Origin: Polytrichum commune
Taxonomy: Eukaryota > Streptophyta > Polytrichopsida > Polytrichales > Polytrichaceae
Direction: 5' to 3'
Length of the DNA stretch: 64,000 nucleotides
NCBI GenBank assembly: GCA_950295325.1
Contig: OX485807.1
Location: forward strand, 33,822,440-33,886,439
Shown: positions 1 through 12,122 of the stretch, in pieces
How the letters are laid out: each line of letters opens with the position of its first letter
Position numbering within the stretch: position 1 is the first letter of the stretch
Made by a program: the position numbers and the translations under genes
Notes under the pieces: generated by a model
The model's input: the letters and a program-made list of their open reading frames with translations, nothing else
Databases searched by the model: none
What the model was told of the DNA's origin: nothing

Positions 1-1960
1 AGTGAGGGAGGGAGGGAGGAGGGGAGGGAGGAGGTGCGGCCACAAATGAAAAGGCGCAATGATTCCGAAGGGACTCCACCTGGGGGCCTCGGATAGTGGC
101 CCGCATCGACGGCCTACATTGAGCCGTCATTATAAACGGCCAAGATCATCTCACCTACCCATGATGACCCTCTATACCGACTAATAGCCCGTGTAGGGGA
201 GCTCCAATCGACATGTGTCGATAGAGTACGTTTGGACCGGGGGGGGGGGCACATAGGCAAACCTATATATATTTATGTAAAGGCGGGCTTCATACCTCAA
301 AAGAGACCCCTGAACATGGATCTTGTCTTACAATTTTATTTTCTTGCGCTTTGGCAATTCCTCGTCTGTTAAGTGATAGATAAATTATTATGCAAGCACC
401 ATGATATAAAGCAGGGACAAAAATTGAATGGCTATTACCCTTTTCTTGGGGTCCAGAACTTCACACTCCCTTCAAAAAAATTTTGCAACCCTTCAAAAAA
501 GAAGGGGTGATTTTTATTAAACCCTTCAAAATGGAGTATGGCGAAGATTCCTATGGAGTCTCTTGATTTTAAAGATATTGGGGAGAGGTGCATGAATGAT
601 TCATAAAAGATTTCAAACGTGATTTAGATTGTGAGTTTCTTACATCTTTATACTACTGCTTTCTTGTTGTCTTCGAGATTATCATTGATATCAATATGTT
701 GAGATGTCATTACCGTTTTATTGTACTCAAACATCCATGTTTCATTAATGAAATAGTTCTACCTTTTAACCATGTGTGTTCTTTGGTCTTACTTGTTTTA
801 TAGTTTTCAACGTCGCTTAAATGATAAACATGGTAATGTGCACTTTCAACAAAAACTTCAATACATACATGAAAGGCAGTTTTTGAGGTAACCCTTCATT
901 TTGAAAGGGAAAATTTAGAGTTACCCTTCCCTATGAAATACAAGCAACCCTTCAAATTATTGCCTTTATAAAACATGAGCAATTCATTCAAATTATCTCA
1001 ACCTATCTTTATAAAACATGAGTATTTCATTCAAATAAGAAGCATTACTAGTGATGAGTAAATCTTCCATATGCGTGCCAAACTGTTTCATGAAATTTGA
1101 CTATAATAAACACACAAAACATATTTTCTTTAAGAACATATGATAAATATGCAAGAGAAGGTACTTGAAATACATTAAGTTGTAACACATAGTTTTTTTT
1201 GGCACACAAAACCTTGACCTTACAACACTGTGAGCCCAAAATGGTGCCCACATGTGGTGATTAACTCTTCGAAACCAATTTTTGTTTGACTTTGATGTGT
1301 TATGATTATTCACAAAACATAAAAAGAGTGAAGTGTGGTTTGGATTTAAGTTTAGGCATTAGAATGTGTTGTGTAGTTATTTCAAGGTTTGATTTCAATA
1401 AGAGGATGCCTTGATTATGTGAGTAGGGGGTAAGGTGAGGCAAGGTGAGCTCCGCGGGTTAAATGCCCACTTTTGGATCCACCTTGGTAGTTTAGGAGGA
1501 AGGAAGCTTGGTGGAAGGGGATTAGTCCCTACTTTGAAGGTGAAGGTTAAGGGATTGTGATTGGAGGTGCTAATCCTCCCACCCTATCCTCACTTCTCTC
1601 TCCCTCTCTCCCTCTCTCCCTCTTTGCTACTTAAGGTGTTTTTTCTCTCATTTGCCACTCTCTCCATCAAGCGCTCTCAAGGGAGCAAGCTCTTAAGAGC
1701 TTGAGCCACGTGTGTGGTTTATTAGTTTTTAGTGAAGTTAATTGGATAACTCTCTCTCTCAATACCTCCCAAGTGAATGAGCTCTTAGGAGTAGGGTTGC
1801 ATGTGTTGATTAGTTAGTAGTTAGTGAAACTAGAATGTTAGATTAGTTCATTAGGAGCAAGGGAAAGGAAAGAGTAAGAGAAACTTAGAAAACATTTGGT
1901 TAGTGAATGAAGGGGGTTGTGTTAAGGCGCAACTAGTAGGGGGTTACTCATTCGGGTAAT
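1..1960. other. Intergenic DNA with simple repeats
   Basis: No gene is supported here. The stretch holds a G/A-rich start (1-36), a G run at 239-249, several copies of an AACCCTTCAAA-like motif between 470 and 960, a 43-bp tandem duplication (units starting near 964 and 1007, both with CTTTATAAAACATGAG), and a CTCCCTCT-type pyrimidine tract at about 1586-1625. The short open frames at 1048-1313 overlap each other and show no protein-like composition. Confidence 0.6.
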
Positions 1961-1964
1961 TGAA

Positions 1965-2345
1965 GGCCTCGGCCACTGGGTGTAGTTCTGGTTACAAGCA
2001 GCAAGGCCTCGGCCACTGGTTGTAGTTCTGGTTACAGGCAGCAAGGCCTCGGCCACTGGTGGAGTTCTGGTTACAGGCAGCAAGGCCTCGGCCACTGGTG
2101 GAGTTTTGGTTACAGGCAGCAAGGCCTCGGCCACTGGTGGAGTTTTGGTTACAGGCAGCAGGGCCTCGGCCACTGGTGGAGTTCTGGTTACAGGCAGCAA
2201 GGCCTCGGCCACTGGTTGTAGTTCTGGTTACAGGCAGCAAGGCCTCGGCCACTGGTGGAGTTCGGGTTACTCGGCAGCAAGGCCTCGGCCACTGGTTGGA
2301 GTTCTGGTTACCGGCAACAAGGCCTAGGCCAACTGGCTCGGAGTT
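1965..2345. repeat. 39/40-bp minisatellite
   Basis: About nine tandem units start with GGCCTCGGCCACTGG at 1965, 2005, 2045, 2084, 2123, 2162, 2201, 2241 and 2281, with a decayed tenth at 2321. Spacing alternates between 40 bp (GTTGTAGTT or GTTGGAGTT variants) and 39 bp (GTGGAGTT variant). Open frames of 70-120 codons cross the array on both strands only because 39 is a multiple of three. I do not regard them as genes. Confidence 0.95.
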
Positions 2346-2385
2346 GCTTAATAACAAACTACCGTTAAGGATATGTAGGGGTTAG

Positions 2386-4675
2386 CAAGGCTACACCCAA
2401 TTAGTGGGTGTTAGCATATAGAAAAAAACTAGGTTACATTAGACCATTTTAGGGGTGGATAAGTAGTTAGACCTATTAGGCTAGTTGTGCTACGTGTGGG
2501 ATTGTATGAGTGTGTGTAGCCGTTGAGTAAAGTGTTTTTCAACACTTGAAGCTCCCGGTCAAAATAACTCACTTGCACTATTAATGGAGAAGGTGGAATA
2601 CTCTTGCGATGACAAGGAAAAGGAAGTGAAGGTTAAACGAGCAAGGGGAATGTCCTTAAGGGCATGTGTGGCTAAAGCCGCGGGGTGGACTCTTGAGAAG
2701 GCCACCTCTAGCACGAGCCAAGAGGCTAACATTAATAAAGCACGATGAGTGAAAACAATATGCTTTCTTTGTACATGGTTCAAGGTTGTAAGAGATACGT
2801 GTGATTCTCAAAGCCATCACCCGGACTAGGACGCTTAAGGGTGGTGGATTTGGCCTCACAAACACTTTGATTATGATGACATGACCTCCAAGTTGGGCAC
2901 ATGTCTCTTTTAAAATCCATGCCATGCAACTCATAATATTTGGGCCAAAGTTCACGTTGTGAGTGGAAAAATCACATCTACAAAATGGTAATGGGAAAAT
3001 GTTGAACCGACTTTGATCATTAATGCATCCATGTCTCTATAATCATGGTGTAATGTTGTAACGTTGTAAATATAGCCTCACCTGTTACATGGAGGCTGCA
3101 CTTGGTTTTGAAGAATTCATTAAATCGGATGTGATGCTTGAAATTATGCCTTCTCAACATTGCCTACTGGGAATAGTTTTATATCAACCCCTCATTTTTT
3201 TGAAGACCAAATTAAATAAAATGAGATGAGAAAAAAGTTGCCTACACATAGTTCTAAAAATCCACCCGAATAGTTGCCTCCAATTAGAATTATAAACCAC
3301 GACTAGTTGCCTGCCATGAAAATTATAAGTCGTTCACAATGTTGAAATTTTATCAAAAATTCCAAAAAGTTGGGTAGTTTGACCTATGGTACATGTATCA
3401 AAAAAACCAAATAATCAGGTTTTCAATGCAATCATATGCTTCAAAACATATTTGTTTCATACATATAATTACATTTTTGGATCCTCTGTTAGAAGGGCCA
3501 CAAGGGGTTTCTACATTAAAACAAATTGCATCACTCAATATTGGAATAAAACGCATTGTAAGTGATTATAATCAGGGCCACATAATACGGGAGTTGCGTA
3601 CCCGGTAAACGCACGTGATAACGAAATGGAAGGGGGGTGTGATTGCCCCGAGCCCTACTATTATTATAACGGAACACTCAATAACAACTAAATAATGTTA
3701 TGGAGACCATCATCTAGTTGGTTAGTAATGATTCCCATTGCTTGGGTCCACATCCTCTTTTCTTTTTAGTTCTTAAAATGTGGCTGTGCATTAAACATTT
3801 TCCCATTTTCATGCATCTCATTTAAATCTTGCCCTTCCACTATTTCACACATATATTGTGGGCCCATTGTGGTGTTATACTGGATTACATACACTCACAT
3901 TTCAAGGTCAAAGGCATCAAGGAGGCATACTTAATCATGTCAATTATGAGATCATAGCTACCGAAAAAACTAATAAAGTCAATAAGTAAGTGAGCTAAGT
4001 TAAGCATTTCTTATATGGACATTTTTTACCTCTGCACCCACTTATCGTTGGATATGAAACAAGTGGTTACCTTATCCAAGTCATTTCTTAATCATTTTTG
4101 GAGACCATATGATGATCTTGACCGTTGTCCCTATTTTAGATCATAGTACTCTCAAGTCTTTTTCCGAGTGGATCATAAAGTTGATATCAGCCGCTATCTC
4201 GTAGACGCCCTTGTGCTTTAGTACTCCACGCAATTAGCCTTTTTGACAACATGTACCTCTAGTCCCATCGCGAGCTTTTTGGCTCCTCATACCTTAAAAT
4301 AAAGCTCCTTTTTATTATCCATTCTTGGAGCCACATCAAACCACATATCACTGACATATACTAGGTGTTTGATTAAGATAAGAAACCAAAATTGGACATA
4401 GCCATCTTATAATAATACGAAGACTCATTCTAAAACTCCACATACATCTTTGAATTCACAAATACATGCTCATTTTGAGAAAATTAGTGCGTGCTCTAAG
4501 GTGCTAGTAGTGTGATTAAACATTTCGTATGCAAACACATTGCTTGTCAACGAATAGTGCCAATACTTTAAATGAGTAATGATGTTATAAATATTACTCA
4601 CGATGACCAATGCTTCCTAGGTCTTTTGCTGCCACTAAATCCCTAGCATAAAGAACTTTAGTACCACCTTCACTA
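2386..4675. other. Intergenic DNA
   Basis: AT-rich noncoding DNA without a recognisable gene. A short hairpin (AAGTGT..ACACTT) lies at 2530-2547. Open frames near 2559-2955 and 3393-3608 are short, overlap on opposite strands and match nothing I know. Confidence 0.5.
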
Positions 4676-4922
4676 CACTAAATAAGATATTTAGTGTTTG
4701 ATTATATTTGGGGTTTGCTACCACCACCCTACCTTGCTCAAAACTAATTTTCAATTCTTTAACCATTAGTGCTGGGCATAAATGTACCGCTTTCTTCCCG
4801 ACTACCACATCCCTTATTATATCCCAAATTTTCCCATATCTTTACTAACACTAATGGTTATTGATATTGAGTGTATTTGTTCTCATTTAGTGTATTAAAC
4901 ACTCAACATCCTATTTAGTGTA
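4675..4922. mobile_element. TA-flanked MITE, CACTAAATA family (copy 1)
   Basis: The left end reads CACTAAATAAGATATTTAG and the right end is its inverted counterpart, ending TATTTAGTG. TA flanks both sides, as expected of Tc1/mariner-derived (Stowaway-like) MITEs. The interior (AACTAATTTTCAATTCTTT, then TAGTG(T/C)T(G/A)G(G/A)CATAAATG) is clearly shared with the copy at 50128-50476. It has no coding capacity. Confidence 0.75.
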
Positions 4923-5686
4923 CTTTCCCAACAACACTATTAGCCATCCCTCACCAATTTGGGTAATCAGTGTAGTGATTGTTTTCATAATTTTAACAAA
5001 CAAAGAACTTAACATGGAAGCATCTACGAAATGGCAATTGACCCCACATTTTTGGAATTCGCCACAAGTCACCCACTGGATCATGTTTGCTACATACAAG
5101 TGTGACATGATATTAAGTTACAACAATGTTTAGTTTCACACTCCAAGACGGTTTAGGGTTTGGGGTTAGCCTTTTTTTCCACTCTACCTTTTAATGTCTT
5201 AAATTCATATATCAATGGCACATTGTTTTGAGTGCAATTATATAGTGGGCCCATGGATATTAATGATGGTTCATCTTGCCGTTTTTTTGGTTAAGGGTTT
5301 AGGGTAAATGTTTTGACATTTACTAAATATTGCATGCTGCCACCATGGCCCACTGGTCGGTGCGTGGTTCGGTGATTGTGAAAGAACAAATACCATAATG
5401 ACACATGTTTATAGGAGATTGGACTACAGTGGGATTGAGAGTTCATCACACTAAACCACGATCAACAATCAATGAACACATTGGAGAGGATATATGTACA
5501 CTAAATTCGAAATTTTCAGATCAGTGGCATTCAATGGAAGGTAGTGTAGAATGTACATTATATGTACTATCAACTAGAAAGCACATCTACTCGCCAAACA
5601 ATCATTCTCTCTACACCTCCTCAATTGTTGATTCTCCGTACAAGAGAGGATCCCGCCTATTTCAAAACCACCAATCTCCCATCTAC
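4923..5686. other. Intergenic DNA
   Basis: No convincing gene. A 108-codon open frame at 5405-5731 runs through a candidate TATA box and has no recognisable domain, so I treat it as chance. Confidence 0.5.
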
Positions 5687-5693
5687 TATATAA
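5687..5693 (+). promoter_or_regulatory. Candidate TATA box of the downstream transposon gene
   Basis: TATATAA sits in an otherwise C-rich context (CTACTATATAAGGCCC), which is a good plant TATA arrangement. It lies about 1.28 kb upstream of the start codon at 6971, so any transcript would need a long leader containing the palindrome array. The assignment is positional inference only. Confidence 0.35.
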
Positions 5694-5942
5694 GGCCCAT
5701 ACCCACAACCGTCTCCGACTCTCACTCTTGAGGCATTTCCATACCTCTCATTGTCGACACTACACACATTCAGAACCCAACACATGCTCTCTTTTACAGG
5801 TGCCGGTCCAAGTAGTGTATGTTTTCTTTTGCCGTTGATTCTACGATCAGTTGTCCGTACAACTTCATCCACGTGGCAGCCGTACAGTTGTACGGCCCAA
5901 CTGACATAGCCCTGTTTTCCTCTCATAAACACTGGCACCAAG

Positions 5943-6354
5943 TTTCCTCTCGGCCGAGAGGAAAACTGGCACCCTTCACCTTCGCACTAAGTTTTTCTCT
6001 CGGCCGAGAGGAAAACTCACCCTTCACCCTGGCACCAAGTTTCCTCTCGGCCGAGAGGAAACCCGACACCCTGTACCCTGGCACCGAATGAGAGCTCCAA
6101 TTGGGCCATTTTTTGTTATCAGAATTGGCAACGCGGGATGAACCGATATCCGAGTTACGGCGCCAAACTGCGCTCCAACCTAAATCCAAATGAGAACTTT
6201 GAAGACTGAAGTGGAGAATGGTTCCATGTGATCAGCAAGTGGACATGGTCTGCTAGTCCTAGTCACGCGCCCGCGGGGTGTAAAGACCATGGAGAGAAGT
6301 TTCCTCTCGGCCGAGAGGAATCTCCACGCCAAGTTCCTCTCCGCCGAGAGGAAA
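5943..6354. repeat. Five copies of a CCTCTCGGCCGAGAGG palindrome
   Basis: The perfect palindrome CCTCTCGGCCGAGAGG, usually inside TTT..AAA, occurs at about 5943-5964, 5992-6014 (one change), 6040-6061, 6300-6320 and 6333-6354 (one change, CGCCG). The first three are separated by repeats of CACCCTTCACC and CCTGGCACCAAG. Such clustered short inverted repeats are typical of subterminal transposase-binding regions. Here they sit just upstream of a transposon-type gene. A role as transcription-factor sites is the alternative. Confidence 0.85.
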
Positions 6355-6370
6355 TCATTTAATCCATTAA

Positions 6371-6397
6371 TAGGTGTAGGTGTAGGTGTAGGTGTAG
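6371..6397. repeat. Hexamer microsatellite (TAGGTG)4
   Basis: Four tandem TAGGTG units lie between the last palindrome and the transposon-type gene. Confidence 0.9.
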
Positions 6398-6970
6398 CTC
6401 ATCCTTTAACATAATGAAGTGTTGTGAAGGGCGGCCACCGGTATTTACATCCTCGAACACATCTTCAATCTACAAGACGGATAAACGCATAATTGTCATA
6501 AACCTATAATCGGTGCTCTGAATAGGTTCCAATGATACTAACCTCCGCGTATAGCATAGTGTCTAATATCCTTGTATTCAATTGGGCTCCTTTAATTGCT
6601 ACTGTCAAGGTCGCAGTGTAATCAGTATTGATAAAGCCCCATTGAATTCCGAAAACAGGGACATAATTTCGTGGGGACCCCTCTATAAATGTCACCCACT
6701 TGAACAACGAAAGTGTCATCAATATTTTTGGTCCATGATGAAGGCATACTGAAATATGATGTGTATTTGTTTGATCATGGTCAAGAAAATATGATGTGTA
6801 TTTGTTATTGTTGATCAATGTTCGCCTAAACTACTGAATGTCCACGCCCAGTGTTGTGCTTTAATATTTGGGTATGGGTTTCCATATTCGTGTATACTTC
6901 TCATGTAATAGAGCTTTATGTAGGCGGCACAATAATATGGTTAATGAAGTTATGTGTTGTTATCAGGGCA
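6398..6970. other. Leader region upstream of transposon-type gene
   Basis: No gene is supported. A minus-strand open frame at 6504-6818 looks like chance. A probable splice acceptor (TATCAGGGCA) immediately precedes the ATG at 6971, so part of this may be 5' leader or intron. Confidence 0.4.
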
Positions 6971-9900
6971 ATGGAGCAACCTGAAGTAGAGCATTTGAGC
7001 TCCGAGGAGGTCAGTTACTGCCCCACTTTGCAATGTGATGTAACTTCATATTGTGGTATCTGACATGAGTACGGGCAAACATACTTACCTGATAATACGA
7101 TGCAGGGATCTTCACTATCTGAAGCGGTGTTCACGGAAGATGACACTGATGCTGGCATAGAGGATATTGATGTAGACTGCAGCGGGCTGAGAAGGGAGGA
7201 ATGGCTGCATAGTCCTGTGATGCTTGTAAATGTGAGTAGACAAAATGTGGCAAAAGGAATCTGTTGCAACGTCAATCCGATGGATTGTGTGGAAGACAAA
7301 TGTCTAGGAATAGACAATGTTGGTGTGCTTATTATGGAGCCATTAGAGGGAATGATGGACATGGGATGGATGTTCTCCTTGCGAATATGGCCTCTTGATC
7401 GGGTTTTCCAACAGAGGTATACACTTGCACACCACCTCCTAGTGAGCACACGCAGGTTGCGTGTGCAAAACACGTTGCTAGAAAGACGGAAGAAAGAGGG
7501 GAAGAGGGCATATGTAACATCACGCACGACGCCGCAGAACAGACCGACAAAGAAATCACAGATTCTCAATAATAATAGCATCCACCAACTATCTGCTAGC
7601 GTGTGTTGTGATAGGGAGTGCACTAGATATTTTCCTAGGGAAGAGGCACTTGCGCTACGAACGGAGTTCTACACTTGTTCGCCACGGATGAGACATGCTA
7701 AGCAACTTGAAGTCCATGGCCAATTACATGTATTACCTGTAAGTTCAACGAAGGTCGTCACCTTGAGTGGGCGCAATGTCTGCGAAAAGGCATGGAGACA
7801 CATATTTGCCGTCTCGAAAACGACGTTCTACAGAAACCGGTCAGAATTCAAGAATGGTATGCGTTCACGCGATCATGGGAACCTAAATAAGTAAAGGAAT
7901 CGAACATCCACCCAGCAAGCTACAGCCACACTTCCGACACTACTGAAAGACAAAACAGATATGATGCCTCACAAGGCTCGCACATTGCCAAATGGTACAC
8001 GAGTTGTAGAAATGGTCTTGCCTCGCGGAACCAAATGGAAGAAGTGCTTGGTTACAATCAATGAGGTACGCAATTGGTATAGTCCAATTACCCGCATTGA
8101 CAGTGGAGATCAAACATTCAATCGAGTTGGATTTGTGTATAATGAATAGACACGAGGGGGCAATTATGAATGTATTTCATACACTTTGGTTCATAGTTCA
8201 TGTGAAGTATTATTAATATTATACTAATACTATATGGGCAGGTGAATGACAAATGCGGAGTGCTCCCAATATCTATTTCAACTCTGAGCAAAATTCGAAA
8301 TACCTACTTTAAGCACTACATAAAGAAGAGGGTTGGTGATAATTTTGCGCGTTGTGGGAAGTGTGATTCGTTGTCCGCAATTATACTTCAACATGTGAAA
8401 GGTTCAGCCGCACACACAGGGTTTTCGAAACAATTGGAAAAACACCTAGCACAACAAGAATCGGCTCGCAACGCTTACCGATGCATGAGGGCTCTTTCAA
8501 TTGAGCATCCCCAAAAGGTGTTGACGATTATCCACGACAAAATGGACCATGGCAAAATCGCATCGCCTTGCTTTGCTTCCAAGAACAAAGACACCGATAT
8601 GTTTACAAAGCTACCACTTTCTGTAACAGGCATGATGGCCCATGGACATGGAGATGAGAGATATGCCCACTATGCACTGGACATGTACCCTGGAGATTGC
8701 AACCATACTGTGGGCTCATTCGCGAGACTTTTACGCGATTTGGAGGAACCTCCCATATCATCATCCCAGCGTCTTTTTCATGGTTCCGGGCGTGCACCTC
8801 TGTATTGTGTTGTTCTCAATGGGAGCGATGTATGTTTGGGAGGATACATGTATGTTTGCGACCCCCACCCACGGAGCCCACACCTGCAGTTCCTCTTCCA
8901 CCCATTCTGCATGTTCAGCTTGATAATTGTTGGAAGGACAACAAGTGTAGGTTTGTAAAGGCATTTTGGTCTATGCTCACGGCGAAAGCAATATTCACGG
9001 AGGTACATGTATCTTATCTATTGGTTGGCCACACCCATGATGACATCGATGCATCATTTGGAAGGTAGAGTATGGACCTGCGTGAACACGACTATCCCAC
9101 TATACCCCTTCTTATGAAATCATACATGGACATGGAAAAGGTTACTGTCATTCCACACATGATAGAGGAACTTCCAGATTGGAGAACATTCGTCAGCGAG
9201 CATATCCCAAGTGGTAAGGAGAAACTCATTGGGCACACCAAGGCTCAACAGTTCAAATTCTATGTCCGAGATGATGGTTGGCCAGTTATGCAATACAAAG
9301 TGCTAAGCACGCATGGAGAGTGGTTGCCCAAAGGCGGTGTGAAGATGTGGAAATCAAATATAAAAGGGGAGCCATGTATTCCATCCGGGGACCCCTTTCC
9401 TGCACCACCGCGAGGTATGGCCAAGCTGGAGGAGGTTCTTGTGGGATTGCAAGGGTTCATTGACTATTGGCAATCAATATGTGACCATGACACGACAGGA
9501 GCATATATGGGTTCACACATGCATATTTTGCAATATTGGATAGGGGTGAAGGAGACATTAGATGCACCCCTCAAAAACGTATACACTGTTGGGCTGCCAT
9601 TATGCGAGGGATTCTGGCCACGAAGTAGAATCGAAGCAGATGCACATCCCTTCTTGCAGAACGGAGAGCTTCGGGAAGAGCACCAACCGGACGACCATTA
9701 TGTTGGTCCAGCAAACCTTCGTCCTGCAGCAGCTTTCCGCATCGCAGAGAATGTGCACGAGGGGCATATGCTAATATTGCGTCCCCAAGAACAAGATATA
9801 GGTAGACCCATTTGGGTATGTCGGGCTGTGTCTGTACCGAACTTGGCGGTCACGGGAGATCATCCACGTCAAATACTTGTACAGTGGTTCACTCCCACTT

Positions 9901-10235
9901 CAACCGCGAGGGACCTTTCAAAGAAATGGAATGGTTGGGACTCAAACCCAAATTTCAAATGGAAACGAGATTTGAAATACTCCGTTTCCGACTGGCAGCC
10001 GATCGATTGCATTTTGGCAGCCTGGCCTCTGCCAGCACAGGAAGATGTGGAGCCATTAAAGGTTACTATCCCAGCAGAGCAAATTGGTTTTGCCAAAGAT
10101 AATCTTCGACGGTGTTCAACAGCCGAGCGTGGGAACAGGGAGGGTGGGTGGGACGACGGGGAGTCTAGTGGGCATCGAGGGGGCCGTGGACATGGAGGTG
10201 GTAGACGTAAATCTGGGGGACGCGCATCCTGGTGA
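6971..10235 (+). pseudogene. Transposon-type DUF7869-like protein, three exons, inactivated
   Basis: I assemble exons 6971-7009, 7106-8065 and 8242-10235. The introns are GT..AG and both junctions are phase 0. Together they give about 998 codons. The N-terminal half has a Cys-rich segment followed by FPREEALALRTEFY and KTTFYRNR. The second half has the CxxC motif RCGKC, then HDKMDH, QLDNCWKDN and VGHTHDDIDASFGR. From memory these acidic motifs mark a transposon-associated family (DUF7869-like) with a likely RNase-H-type DDE core. The C-terminus is GR-rich (RGGRGHGGGRR). Three lesions are visible. A TAA at 7892-7894 lies inside continuous same-frame homology. A one-base deletion falls near 8850-8865, and restoring it returns exon 3 to a multiple of three. 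A TAG at 9066-9068 sits where the family has Trp (GRWSM), a G-to-A change. It is therefore a dead copy. The family name rests on motif memory, not a search. Confidence 0.75.
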
Positions 10236-10612
10236 TCAAAGACATTGGAATTGAAGGTGATACGGGATTAGATGAGCCAGTGTCAAGACCCTAGTGATCT
10301 GCGGTAGGTGATAGGGCAGTACGTTTGGAACCAAACATCTCATTTTTTTGTCGATACGGCCTTAATTGCTATATGTGCAAATTTCAACCAATGTCATATC
10401 ATCATGCATGGTGTGGTCCCATTAATGTATGGATTTTCAGACCTCAATGTAGGGATCCTAAACCCTAACTTCCCCGCAATTTCAAACATGTGCGGTGGGA
10501 CACTGTACGTATGTGCTGTGAAAATTTGTACGCAGGCAACTATTTATGAATATCACAAATATCGTGTGTAAGTGGTGTACATTGGCGAACGTTATGGCCC
10601 AGCCATGTGCCA
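10236..10612. other. 3' flank of transposon-type gene
   Basis: No gene. This is the probable 3' untranslated and subterminal part of the element. I could not find a terminal inverted repeat pairing it with the 5' side. Confidence 0.4.
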
Positions 10613-10770
10613 TGGTTCCCATAGAAGTTCCCCAATCTCGTCCATACTCCTCGTATTGACGTTCCCAATTGAGTGCCCCCCCCCCCCCCCCGTGTTCCTA
10701 CGTTCCCATACACACGCACATAATCTTTGGCAAGTTCCCATGCACGTTCCCATTCACGTTCCCACGTAGA
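10613..10770. repeat. Cluster of GTTCCCA motifs with a C run
   Basis: Six GTTCCCA motifs lie near 10613, 10660, 10698, 10734, 10745 and 10757, with ACGTTCCCA as the commonest context. A C homopolymer lies at 10676-10691. The spacing resembles subterminal repeats at the end of a transposon, opposite the palindrome cluster at 5943-6354. A similar C run followed by GTTCCC motifs occurs near 39200-39260. Confidence 0.7.
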
Positions 10771-11955
10771 ATTTTGGTCAAAATGTACATGTTTTGCAAT
10801 TTTGGGACTCCCAAAAGTCCCATAATGTTTAATATGATGTTCCTTGTGCTACTATTCTTAGCAAGATGACACATGTATGATATTGGATGTAAAATTAACA
10901 AAGTCACAAGGGTGTCATGTCACATTTTGAATTCATTGTGCTCGTGTCTAGTGAAGAGAAAGCATGTCGGTGAGATTTGAGATGGTTAGCGCTACATAAA
11001 CTCATCCACGGGGAAATTGAAAACATAGTGCATTTTTTTATAACTTGAAATTGAATATTTCTAGATGGTTTGACTCTAGAATTAGCATTTGAAACTCCTA
11101 ATCGAGAAGAAGTCTATGTGGGGTGAAATGAGCTTCAATTTTATAATGGAATTAACTCCAGTAAATATAATTTATGATTGATTAGGCTTAATTAATTTGA
11201 TAAGCATATTTTCTGATTTAATTGGGCTTAAATAGGATTAACCAGAAATTATTAGACTTAGTTGCATTCAATCTTACTTAACTAGTTTAAATGCGTATGA
11301 AAACTTTGTGATAGTAGGAGGTATTAATTTTATTATTTTATTATTTTATATTAACATTTCAAAAAAAAAAAAAGTTTCATTTTAGAATGACAAAGTCCCT
11401 TTCAATTGTAAGTGACAAAAATTATAACCTCAATGCTAATGAGGATTTTGTAATATTTTCGACTTTCAAGTTAATTACATGCTTTATTGGCGGTTTCACT
11501 TTGAAAGTGAAATCTAGTCAATTGCTTATTTACTCAATGGAAGTGAACATATGTATTGAATTTGAGACCTTGAAAATGAAGTGCACTCAATATGGGATTT
11601 GTGAACAAGTAGCCTTCAAAAATGCAAGTACAATAGTTTTTTCGAAATCGGGCGGGCGCGCTGCCCCTGACAGAATATTCCCCCCCACCAAAAACGTGCG
11701 CGGTATTTTATGTAATGGGCTAAGAATAGCTAGGAAAATAATTGCATAAAGGCGTCAGTAGACAACATTCATTCTTGGGTTTAGTTTGTCTCCTTCGATG
11801 GTCTCCTCAGATCGATTATTGCTTCCGGGAGGTGTCTTCCTATCGATTGGATTCTCAGCGAGTAGCCCTTGCTTCCGGAATGTTAATTAGATCAATTCTG
11901 ATCTAGGCCCCTGCTTGTGCCTGACATATATTCCCCTCGCTTTTGACGCAGGTTT
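10771..11955. other. Intergenic DNA
   Basis: AT-rich DNA with an A run near 11360. The 120-codon frame at 11387-11749 has no recognisable domain and biased low-complexity composition, so I do not call it a gene. Confidence 0.5.
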
Positions 11956-12058
11956 CAGGTGTTGAAGAACTTGGTTAAGTAGTTTCCAGTGTAGCGTGTC
12001 TTCGGCTTCAGATGTTGAAGAACTTGGTTAATTAGTTTTCAGTGTAACTTGTCTTCGG
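11956..12058. repeat. 53-bp tandem duplication
   Basis: Two units contain GTTGAAGAACTTGGTTAA..AGT(G)TAGTTT..CAGTGTA..GTCTTCGGC. They start at 11956 and 12009 and differ at a few positions. Confidence 0.85.
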
Positions 12059-12122
12059 CGATCCGCCGAGATCAAGGATTGTATGTACAAGAACTGCCTG
12101 ATCTCACGACCCGATTAGTCCC

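Noticed and set aside
1922-2385. Open frames of 96-121 codons on both strands in the minisatellite
   Set aside because: They result from a repeat of 39 bp, break where 40-bp units occur, and exist on both strands.
7015-7623. A 202-codon minus-strand frame
   Set aside because: It is antisense to exon 2 of the transposon-type gene, whose sense frame has family motifs.
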